Shown: positions 28,805 through 36,239 of the stretch, one piece after another
Numbering within the stretch: the stretch's first letter is position 1
Layout of the letters: every line of letters starts with the position of its first letter
Source: Parendozoicomonas sp. Alg238-R29
Lineage (GTDB): Bacteria > Pseudomonadota > Gammaproteobacteria > Pseudomonadales > Endozoicomonadaceae
Length of the DNA stretch: 64,000 nucleotides
Direction of reading: 5' to 3'
NCBI RefSeq assembly: GCF_947331445.1
Contig: NZ_CAMZOG010000009.1
Location: 1 to 64,000, forward strand
Notes under the pieces: model-generated
Told to the model about the DNA's origin: nothing
What the model saw: only the letters and a program-made list of their open reading frames with translations
Databases searched by the model: none
Position numbers and translations under genes: made by a program

Positions 28805-29233
28805 CTAGGGATGTTTGAGCCCATACCATTGAGAGTAAGCCAGTATTGCAACAATAAGCGCAATGGCAGCAATTATAAATTCACCAGCCAAAGTCAGTGG
28901 TGAAAGTTGAAGAGCAATCAGAATGATACTGGCAATCACCCACAATGTATCCAGCAGGATAATGGCTTGTGCCAAGCCTTTATGAATAGCCGGTCGCATG
29001 GCGATAATAAACAGAGAAACGGCGAAGAAAACAAGAACACCACCCAAGCCCATCAAGTAACCATCAGCCAAATAACTTTTTGAACCGATGTATGCATTGA
29101 TCCCTGTGGAATAAATCAGCATGGAAAGACTACAGATACAGGAGAAAAAAGCATTAATCAGTAAGGTATTCTGCAGAAGTCGTGAACGGCTGGCGGAGAC
29201 TCCTGTCGGTTGTTGGATTATATGTTCCGACAT
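28805..29233 (-). CDS. Four-helix membrane protein of unknown function
   Basis: About 142 residues with four hydrophobic segments (about 23-43, 57-77, 86-105 and 110-132) and short polar ends; no motif known to me. The inner ATG (MSEHIIQQ) is chosen because AGGAA lies 8 nt upstream; an ATG two codons earlier is too close to it. It is 80 bp upstream of the PcfJ-like gene on the same strand and could be co-transcribed with it. Confidence 0.65.
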   Translation of the reverse strand: MSEHIIQQPTGVSASRSRLLQNTLLINAFFSCICSLSMLIYSTGINAYIGSKSYLADGYLMGLGGVLVFFAVSLFIIAMRPAIHKGLAQAIILLDTLWVIASIILIALQLSPLTLAGEFIIAAIALIVAILAYSQWYGLKHP

Positions 29234-29340
29234 TGTCATTTTCCTGTTGTTGTTATTTCAAAGTATGGGAAAGACATTGTTTTCGCAAATCTATAAGCCC
29301 CGGCTTGTCAGCCAGAGCTTTTTTATTCAATGGAAGAGTT

Positions 29341-29559
29341 TAATCAAACCATCATAAACAGCAGACGGGCAACAAAAAGGCCGCCACCGGTGCCGATTAC
29401 TGCACCGAACATATCCATCAGAACACCAACAGGAACCAGGTTTTCCCGCGATGATCGGAGAGCTGGCCACACCACCAATGTTGGCGCAGCTGGCGATGCA
29501 GCAGGTGAACAGATCAACCTTGATGGCATTGGCGCATTATTGAGGGCTTTGCCTTGCAT
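29341..29559 (-). pseudogene. DUF819-family permease, C-terminal remnant with frameshift
   Basis: Reading the minus strand, one frame gives CCIASCANIGGVASSPIIAG and, after a one-base shift near 29445, another gives NLVPVGVLMDMFGAVIGTGG ending FVARLLFMMV. Together these match the last two helices of DUF819 (YjcL-type) membrane proteins, in which S-x-ANIGG is conserved. Only about 65 residues of a protein of about 400 remain, so it is a decayed fragment marking the left edge of the AT-rich island. Confidence 0.6.
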
Positions 29560-29746
29560 ATATCGTCTCTTGTTGCCAGATCGTAATGATTCTAAAAATA
29601 ATCAAATTGATATGAGCATAACAAACCTGTTATGAATCTTGAGGTTGCTGAAACTCGATCATTCTCAATGGGTCAAAGCTTAAGGCTATTAAATAAGAAA
29701 CATGGTTTTCTAAAATATCACATGCTGACTTTAAAGAAGGTTTGTT

Positions 29747-32677
29747 ATGCACTTACTGACGACCACTCCTCCGGCGGATTTAACGAGAAAAGATCAGGGG
29801 CAGGAGCCACCCACTTCTACTGAATCAAGGTCTTTAGATTCTGAGAACAGGAAGATAGGAAGAAACGTGCATCCTGCTAATAGCCCTGAACAAACATTTC
29901 TGACTGAAAGATCTGTGTCGGTGGAGAAGGTTCAATCATTAAATAATGATACGAACTCAAAAAAACAGCGCTTACTAAGATCTATTGATTCTTACAATGA
30001 AAATCGTCTTCCCAGTAGTGTTGTTAATGTGCCCTATGAGAAAGATGTTAGAGAAAGGTTTCATGATGTCTATAGTGAGGCTCTTTCTCAATCCTCACGC
30101 CTCTTCGGTCCTGTGACTGCTCCTTTTAAAATGGTCGATGATTGTTCTGAAGGCGGAATTACAGAATTTGATAATGGAATAATAAAAAAAATCATGAGGG
30201 CTGAATATCATTCAAACAACGAGCGTTCATTTTTTATATCGCGATTGTCCTGCTTTTTGATTAAGGATAATTCCAAAGAGCATATTGTTGAATGCTATGG
30301 GCAGTATATCTCCGGCGCTGATTTGGCTTATATGGCTAGTCACTCCCGCCCTGTTGTGGCGGACCTGATATTTGATCAATTCATGGAAAGAATACCGGCG
30401 ACAGCACTGGCTGAAATTTATACTTCACACCCTGATCTTATCAAACGACATGTCGAGAGAGGTCGATGCTTTCAAGATCAGAATGAATGGTTTTCTCTAC
30501 TGAAGATTTGTCGAAAAGATCGAGATCTAGCAGCACGAATTTTTACAGGAGATATCATGCTGCCTTATTTTGGGCAGCTCCACCGAGCCGCGCTCGGGTG
30601 TTTTTATGAAAATATGGCTCAGGAAGTCTGTCATGAGCTAACAGCACGCCTTACTGACAACATGAACCCGGATAGCAGATGCCACCAAGAGTGGACAGAG
30701 GATTTGATCGCCATCTGGGAGCTCATGCTGTGCTATGAGTTTTGGGCAGATGAATCAGCAGCGCTGTTGAAATATATTCGCGAACAATTCCCGCAAGGTG
30801 CTGTGGAAAAAATACTGGCTACAATCATGGCTCGGTACTCAAAAAGTTCATCAAAAAATATTCAAGATGTCATTACCCATGATCATGTGAAAATGATTAT
30901 GAATAATAATGAGGCTTTAAAGATTCTATTGATTAATCCGCCACTTTTATTTTATGACAATGATGAAAACTATCTTTCTCATCTTACCAGCGAGTTATGG
31001 GGTATTTTGATAGAACATAACCCTCAGGTAAGCATACTTGCTTTAGGCTGTCGGGCTATTGATATTGAGGACTTGGCCGCCAAAATGGATGCCTGTCCTG
31101 ATAAGGTTAGTTCGCTCATATCTGTAGGGTATGACAAACTGTCCTCAGTTAACAAAGAAGATTTGTCGTTAAATATTCATAATCCAAGTGTGCTGGCACT
31201 TTTGAGAATGAAGAAAAAACGCCCTTTCTGTCAAAAAGATGTTCCCTACAAAGAAGCTGTGCATTGGTTCATTAAGTGGTATCAGGAGGAACAAGAGCCG
31301 AGCGATATTGCGCAAAAAAGCCAGGTCTGCCGTTTGCGTTCAACGTATCCATGGATTACAGCGCTTCGATTGAAGCTCTCGGGTAAATATCAAACGATGA
31401 AAATCACTGATGACGATATGAGGTACGATGCTGCTTTACCTGGACTTTACGCTTCTGAGCTTTGCTTCAATATCATTGCTTGTGGAGAGATCTGTGATGA
31501 CAACAAACTCCGCTTGGCATCTCTATCCAGCCAAAACCTATTTTCCCTGATGATAGATCCAGGGGTGTATCTGTCTAGACTCTATGAATTGGGTCGTTCA
31601 CCTCTTTTTTTCTCTTGCTTAGAGCATCCAAGACATAAGAATAATGTTATAACTGCTTTAGAAACGGGGTATCTTGAACATGTGAATGACAAGACATTGT
31701 ATGAGCTGTGTCAGGCACATCCGGCATTTGCTGTTCATTTGACCGAATACCCCAACTTCATAAAACGCATGAGTGAGGATCAACTCGCCTGCCTCTGCTA
31801 CAAAAACCCAGCTTTTTACAAAGCTCTTTATAATATGCCGAACCTTCAATGTGACCTTGGTTTATTACCCGATACTCTTGAGTATCCTTGGGGAGAGATG
31901 CAGCGAAACAGACGACCCATCCAGCCCATTGCTTCCGTAGATGCGATGCTTACAAATGTCTTTATCGAGCAATTTCATCAGACGTTTCCACCAGCAGATG
32001 AAAGAGTAACACCTTCAATGTTTCTTGGTTGGGAACAGGGGTTAATGACTCAACGTTATCCAGATCGCACACGAGGAGGAGGTGTTTGTCATGGCGTGGC
32101 ACTGGACTGCATCCGTTGGCATCTCGAACACCCGGAGCATCCCCTTGAGTTGTATGTGCAGAAATTGAATCGTTATACCAACGTAAAGCAACCCCTTAAG
32201 GTGACTGGCGGGTTACCGGACCGGGTAGACTTTCTTGAAAGAAACTATAAATCTTACCTTTCTGATGGCTTCTGTATCAGTACCTCGGGCAACAATGATC
32301 TTGATGCGATAAAGATGCCCTGCATCTCCAGGGAAGGTGTGATTCTTGTGGAATATCTCCTCAAGCAAGTAAAGTTTTTAGTGATCTGTCAGGATCGCCG
32401 TGCCTGTGCACTGATTTTGTGGGAATCACAGAAGAATCGTGATGACGCTTATATCTCCTGCCTCGATGCAAACGATGGTTTGTTAAGCATTCCCATTACG
32501 CAACACACTGGGGACTGGAGCTCTGATGTTCGTGAATGGATAAAAGAGCTGCTGGAAAACAGTATGTTTAAGTTTGGTGCTCAGATTGAAGTTATGGCCC
32601 ACTCTGTCAATGATGAAAAGTTGAAAGAACTACAGGTTACACCTGTACGTTATAAGCCCGTTGATCAGGCTTTTTGA
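29747..32677 (+). CDS. Large protein with YopT/C58-like C-terminus, candidate effector
   Basis: This 976-residue protein has no signal peptide or membrane span. Residues about 1-85 are polar and low-complexity; the middle (about 90-730) is rich in short helical units with repeated phrases such as LYELCQAHPAF and LACLCYKNPAF, suggesting helical repeats. The last 230 residues resemble C58 (YopT/AvrPphB) cysteine proteases: RGGGVCHGVALDCIRW supplies a nucleophile-like C781, and AYISCLDANDG (902-911) resembles the Asp strand. Where family members have His, this protein reads DRRACALIL (A886/C887). AAGAAGG precedes the ATG. The gene is visibly AT-richer than the core genes. Family assignment is inferred from motifs only. 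Confidence 0.6.
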   Translation: MHLLTTTPPADLTRKDQGQEPPTSTESRSLDSENRKIGRNVHPANSPEQTFLTERSVSVEKVQSLNNDTNSKKQRLLRSIDSYNENRLPSSVVNVPYEKDVRERFHDVYSEALSQSSRLFGPVTAPFKMVDDCSEGGITEFDNGIIKKIMRAEYHSNNERSFFISRLSCFLIKDNSKEHIVECYGQYISGADLAYMASHSRPVVADLIFDQFMERIPATALAEIYTSHPDLIKRHVERGRCFQDQNEWFSLLKICRKDRDLAARIFTGDIMLPYFGQLHRAALGCFYENMAQEVCHELTARLTDNMNPDSRCHQEWTEDLIAIWELMLCYEFWADESAALLKYIREQFPQGAVEKILATIMARYSKSSSKNIQDVITHDHVKMIMNNNEALKILLINPPLLFYDNDENYLSHLTSELWGILIEHNPQVSILALGCRAIDIEDLAAKMDACPDKVSSLISVGYDKLSSVNKEDLSLNIHNPSVLALLRMKKKRPFCQKDVPYKEAVHWFIKWYQEEQEPSDIAQKSQVCRLRSTYPWITALRLKLSGKYQTMKITDDDMRYDAALPGLYASELCFNIIACGEICDDNKLRLASLSSQNLFSLMIDPGVYLSRLYELGRSPLFFSCLEHPRHKNNVITALETGYLEHVNDKTLYELCQAHPAFAVHLTEYPNFIKRMSEDQLACLCYKNPAFYKALYNMPNLQCDLGLLPDTLEYPWGEMQRNRRPIQPIASVDAMLTNVFIEQFHQTFPPADERVTPSMFLGWEQGLMTQRYPDRTRGGGVCHGVALDCIRWHLEHPEHPLELYVQKLNRYTNVKQPLKVTGGLPDRVDFLERNYKSYLSDGFCISTSGNNDLDAIKMPCISREGVILVEYLLKQVKFLVICQDRRACALILWESQKNRDDAYISCLDANDGLLSIPITQHTGDWSSDVREWIKELLENSMFKFGAQIEVMAHSVNDEKLKELQVTPVRYKPVDQAF

Positions 32678-32717
32678 ATCTCAACCTCTATTCTCTACAT
32701 ATGGGACGAAACAGCCG

Positions 32718-32731
32718 CAGCTCAAGAGCTG
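32718..32731. terminator. Small hairpin after the candidate effector gene
   Basis: CAGCTC-AA-GAGCTG, a 6-bp perfect inverted repeat 41 bp after the stop codon. No T-tract; terminator function is doubtful. Confidence 0.3.
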
Positions 32732-32764
32732 TAAAGGTTAGATCCATGAGATGACCTCCATTAG

Positions 32765-33523
32765 GTACATCTGCATAATGTATTACTTCTGTACGATTTA
32801 CCGTAGCTCAACATAAAAGAAGCCAGCTTGCTGCCCCACATCACACATATACCTGATGATTCAGACAAGGATCGGGGTCTCAACTCTGGAGTTATCGAGA
32901 CAACTGGGTATCTCTTGCAACGCCACATGGCGACTGAAGCACAAACTCATGCAAGTTATGAAAGAACGCAACGACAGTTGTCCTTTACAGGGGGCGTCCA
33001 AATAGACGATGCGTATTGGGGCGGTGAAAAGCACGGAGGAAAGCCAGGACGAGGCTCCGAGAATAAACACCCGTTTGTTGCTGCCGTTGAAACCAATGAA
33101 GAGAACCATCCACTCTCTATGCGATTCAGCATGGTGACCAGTTTCAGGAAAAAGGAACTGGAGCTCTGGGCTAAAAAGCATTTGAGTCGGCAAACTCATC
33201 TCGTCACCAGCGATGGATTGGGGGCTTTCACCGGCATTGCTGATGCGGGCCATCTGCATAAAGCTGTTGTTACGGGTGGTGGGCACGAGTCTATGAGCAA
33301 TGAACTCTTCACATGGGTCAATACAATGATTGGTAATGTGAAGAACTCTCTCAGGGGCAGCTACCACAGCATCAATCCGAAACATTTGCCACGCTACCTT
33401 GCGGAGTTCTGTTATCGGTTTAATCGCCGGTTCGATATGGGGGCGATGATCTCAAGGCTTGGCTACATGGCAGCCCGAACCTGCCCGATGCCAGAGAGGC
33501 TTCTTAAGCTGGCTGACTTATAG
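32765..33523 (+). pseudogene. IS1595-family transposase, degenerate
   Basis: The longest frame (from 32828) contains the ISXO2-like DDE domain: QIDDAYWGGEKHGG, VTSDGLGAF, an NTMIGNVKNSLRG block and EFCYRFNRRF. Its first 50 residues are out of frame: another frame reads LELSRQLGISCNATWRLKHK, the usual helix-turn-helix, and joins the DDE part across the GGGGG run at about 32988-32993 by a missing base. Further upstream, fragments of the N-terminus appear in yet other frames and include a stop. Transposition-incompetent. It abuts an IS200/IS605 fragment, suggesting one element inserted into the other. Confidence 0.8.
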
Positions 33524-33705
33524 TGGTAATCAGGAAGCTTTTTGAGAGTTTTCCAGACTTAAAAAAGCGCTACTGGGGTAGGCACTTTTGGGCTCGAGGG
33601 TATTTTTGCGTTACATCGGGAGAACTCACAGAAGAGATGATCAAAGAGTACTTGGAGCATCACTTTGAGCCTCGAGTCGATGATTATTTCAGGGCTGAAA
33701 GTTAA
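33523..33705 (+). pseudogene. IS200/IS605-family TnpA, C-terminal fragment
   Basis: FPDLKKRYWGRHFWARGYF followed by LTEEMIKEYLEHH is the C-terminal signature of Y1 (HUH) transposases of IS200/IS605. The N-terminal HUH half is gone, replaced by the IS1595 remnant whose frame ends exactly here. The catalytic Tyr (Y43 of the fragment) is present, but the usual YxxxQ reads YxxxH. A cluster of hairpins typical of the right end of these elements follows. Confidence 0.8.
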
Positions 33706-33710
33706 CATCA

Positions 33711-33775
33711 ACGCGTCTTCGACGCGTATCCGGACTTTTAGTCCGTAATACTAACCCACCGGCTTTAGCCGGTGG
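33711..33775. repeat. Three tandem hairpins, IS200/IS605 right-end type
   Basis: Three consecutive inverted repeats: ACGCGTC-TTC-GACGCGT (33711-33727), CGGAC-TTTTA-GTCCG (33731-33745) and CCACCGGC-TTTA-GCCGGTGG (33756-33775). The last resembles the subterminal hairpin that Y1 transposases recognise in single-stranded form. They directly follow the tnpA fragment. Confidence 0.65.
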
Positions 33776-34047
33776 TTGTTGAGTTCGTGAACCATTGTAC
33801 GAAATAAGCCGCTTGTACCTTTAACCCGTAAACTAGGCAAACGACACTGGCCGAACTCGCTGAACGAGCAGGTGGGCAGAATACCAGGCCGGGTGCGCGG
33901 TGGAGCGACCGGAGAGACTGGAGCCACAGGGTCTGGAGTGCAGTAGAGTGCGCAAGTGTGGAGCCGCGCCCCCGCGCCGGGAAGTGGACGTTGGCTTCTG
34001 GGAGCCCAGAATACTCATATCGAAACCACAGGTTCTACCCTATCGTA
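33776..34047. other. GC-rich region before vsr, no assigned gene
   Basis: About 270 bp, markedly GC-rich from 33880 on. One plus-strand frame is open for about 60 codons and ends in VGFWEPRILISKPQVLP then stops at the vsr start; another runs in frame into vsr. Either could be a remnant of an IS-encoded protein such as TnpB, but I cannot identify it. Nothing firm. Confidence 0.3.
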
Positions 34048-34512
34048 ATGGATAACCTCTCATCACAAACCCGCAGTCATATCATGGCCAGCATCCACAG
34101 TAAGGACACCAAGCCTGAAATCCTTGTCAGGAAAGCCCTTTATTCCTTGGGTTTCCGGTACCGCTGCCATTACAAGAACCTACCCGGAAAACCCGATATC
34201 GTCTTACCAAAGTACCGTGCCATCATTCAGGTTAACGGGTGTTTCTGGCATGGCCACGACTGCCACATTTTCAAGATGCCTAAATCAAGGACAGAGTTCT
34301 GGGAAAACAAGATCTCCCGTAACCAAATCCGGGACGAAGCCAACCACTACCAAGTCACCCTTAGTGGGTGGAGAAACCTTGTGATCTGGGAATGTGCCCT
34401 GCAGGGTAAGGAAAAGCAGGATTTCGATTGGCTCATCGGCGAGGTCGTACGTTGGATACTGGTTGGGGGATCGTCCCTTGAACTCCGGGGAAAGGGAAAG
34501 CCCACCCTATAG
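34048..34512 (+). CDS. vsr: Very short patch repair endonuclease Vsr
   Basis: Vsr nicks 5' of the T in T:G mismatches that arise by deamination of 5-methylcytosine. The family start (MDNLSSQTRSHIMASIHSKD), the catalytic region GKPDIVLPKYRAIIQVNGCF with the key Asp, and the zinc/His cluster WHGHDCHIF are present. 154 residues. An in-frame extension to 33958 is open but lacks family similarity, so the later ATG is preferred. It is adjacent to a C5-cytosine methylase, as expected for a Vsr partner, and is convergent with the restriction gene. Confidence 0.93.
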   Translation: MDNLSSQTRSHIMASIHSKDTKPEILVRKALYSLGFRYRCHYKNLPGKPDIVLPKYRAIIQVNGCFWHGHDCHIFKMPKSRTEFWENKISRNQIRDEANHYQVTLSGWRNLVIWECALQGKEKQDFDWLIGEVVRWILVGGSSLELRGKGKPTL

Positions 34513-34520
34513 AGGTGGGC
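34500..34520. terminator. Hairpin between convergent vsr and restriction gene
   Basis: GCCCACC and GGTGGGC surround a 7-nt loop, spanning the vsr stop codon. No T-run, but the position between two convergent genes suggests a terminator role. Confidence 0.5.
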
Positions 34521-34527
34521 ACAGGGT

Positions 34528-35973
34528 TTATACCAGTTTATACCTCACCGGCTCTGGGAACAGGAGCGGCAGGTTCTTCTTGTCGATCTTGAACAAAGGT
34601 CCCTTCTCAGAAACCTTGGTCTCTCCCCCCTTCCGTTTAATGAGGTGGTCCATGGTAACCACACCATCATCCAGCAAGGGCATCAATTGTGTCAGTACAG
34701 GGGAGCGGGTATGGATCACACTCTCTAGGTGGAAGTGCTCAATGTCCCCAATCATTTCGCTGCGAGCCTGGATCCAGAAAGTCTCCCTATGCTTTTCTAG
34801 AAGCCTGTCCCGCAAGAGGGTACCCGTCCATGTGGCGACATCGGCACCAGACTCATGCTTCTCCGTCAGCTCATCAGTTTCACTGTTGTAGTCGAAAGAC
34901 AGCCCTTGTGTATTGGGTTTCTTAGCATTGATTGTGCAATACAATCTCCGGTCACCATTACGCTCATAACCGTATTGATCCAGAATATCACGGCTGCTCT
35001 TGCAGACACTTTTTGTCCAGTCCGCCACTTGGGCAAAGAGGGTGGAACGGTTTTTACTGCCCCGGCCAGACTTTAATTCAATCCCTTTATAATCAGGTTG
35101 CTTGCTGGAGTTAGCCGGTACACCAAGCGCTGCTTCTATCGCCATACCAACGGCCGTATCTCCTTTACCAAGGGCAGGGATTGGGTTCTTGGCAATCCGT
35201 TGGAGTTTACCCAAAAGCTCTTTCGCAACAGAACCATGGCCGTCAATATATTTGGTTAAGTGCTGCCCAATAACATCATTGCCGACCAGAGAGTTATGAA
35301 GATCGTGTTGGGAAATATTAAAAAGGTACGCACAATCATCCTTGATAAGGATCGCGGCCTGATGACCAGCATCCATAAAAGAAGGTAAACCCCTAAACCA
35401 CATACGGGGGTCACCTCTCTTGGTAACAGGCCGGTACAAACTGACTTTACTGGCTACTACCTTATTAGGTGAGACAAAGTAGGCTTGCTTAATAATCTTG
35501 TGACCCGGTCCTTGCCCCTGGATTTCATAATCATGGAACCCTTCCAAATTAAAGTGGGACCTGACAGGCTGGGTGGCATCAAGAATTGATTTCTTGAGGC
35601 CAGTTGCCGTGGCTTCAAAAACAGAAAACTCAATACCGTTCTGGATCAGGATTTTCTTGTTTGCCAAAGGCGTAGGAATAATTTGAGATGGCGGTTTCTG
35701 GTTATCCGGGCGTGTTAATGAAACAGGCAGTTTTTGGGTGTCCAATAGTGTTATTTGGACAGGCTGTTTCTTGGTTTCCTGTACTGCGGTTATTGCTTTC
35801 CAGTTCGGAAAACCATTATTTCTAGAAACCTCGTCTAGAGCCTTTGCATGACTAAAATCTGGGTCTCCAGCATTTTGTCTTTGCTTTTTTAAAGCTTTAG
35901 CAGATTTTCTTAGGCGAGATATTTTCGCAGGACTAATAGTCTTTTGAAGGGACTTTTCTTTTGGCGTAAGCAT
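34528..35973 (-). CDS. MvaI/BcnI-family type II restriction endonuclease
   Basis: The C-terminal 215 residues match MvaI/BcnI nucleases, which cleave CCWGG or CCSGG as monomers: GDTAVGMAIEAALG (271-284) then D294 and E299-L-K301, a PD-(D/E)xK active site in QPDYKGIELKSGRG. The protein is 481 residues, about twice the classical enzymes. Residues about 15-63 (FSHAKALDEVSRNNGFPNW) resemble the small glyoxalase-related domain seen at the N-terminus of diverse proteins, and residues about 105-225 form an extra domain with RGDPRMWFRGLPSF. Divergent from the methylase. Exact recognition site is not readable. Confidence 0.85.
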   Translation of the reverse strand: MLTPKEKSLQKTISPAKISRLRKSAKALKKQRQNAGDPDFSHAKALDEVSRNNGFPNWKAITAVQETKKQPVQITLLDTQKLPVSLTRPDNQKPPSQIIPTPLANKKILIQNGIEFSVFEATATGLKKSILDATQPVRSHFNLEGFHDYEIQGQGPGHKIIKQAYFVSPNKVVASKVSLYRPVTKRGDPRMWFRGLPSFMDAGHQAAILIKDDCAYLFNISQHDLHNSLVGNDVIGQHLTKYIDGHGSVAKELLGKLQRIAKNPIPALGKGDTAVGMAIEAALGVPANSSKQPDYKGIELKSGRGSKNRSTLFAQVADWTKSVCKSSRDILDQYGYERNGDRRLYCTINAKKPNTQGLSFDYNSETDELTEKHESGADVATWTGTLLRDRLLEKHRETFWIQARSEMIGDIEHFHLESVIHTRSPVLTQLMPLLDDGVVTMDHLIKRKGGETKVSEKGPLFKIDKKNLPLLFPEPVRYKLV

Positions 35974-35974
35974 A

Positions 35975-35990
35975 TTTCATTCCAATGAAA
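35975..35990. promoter_or_regulatory. Inverted repeat at the restriction-gene start
   Basis: TTTCATT-CC-AATGAAA lies 1 bp upstream of the restriction-gene ATG, covering its ribosome-binding-site region. It could be an operator or a translation-blocking hairpin that delays nuclease expression. It lies at one edge of the 266-bp R-M divergent region, which otherwise shows no C-protein box or controller gene. Confidence 0.35.
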
Positions 35991-36239
35991 ATGTTCTTAT
36001 GCGCCGAAACTTACTGCCCACAAATAAGAAAACGCACGAACGGTTTCTTGGAAAAAACATGTATGCTGCGGAGGATGATTCAGGAGGGGAATCTTTTCTG
36101 GCGTGGGCTGACGGCTATCTCCTATAACCTTGTCGTTTATCTTAACCCTAATTAAAAACAACCGTCAATAACCCAGGGCAAACCCTCCTGGACATTCCCC
36201 CGGCAACGCATTAAGATAAAAACAATTACGAATGAACTG

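Noticed and set aside
33958-34047. 30-codon N-terminal extension of vsr
   Set aside because: Family members start at the MDNLSSQTRS-type segment and the extension is GC-rich, unlike the gene body.
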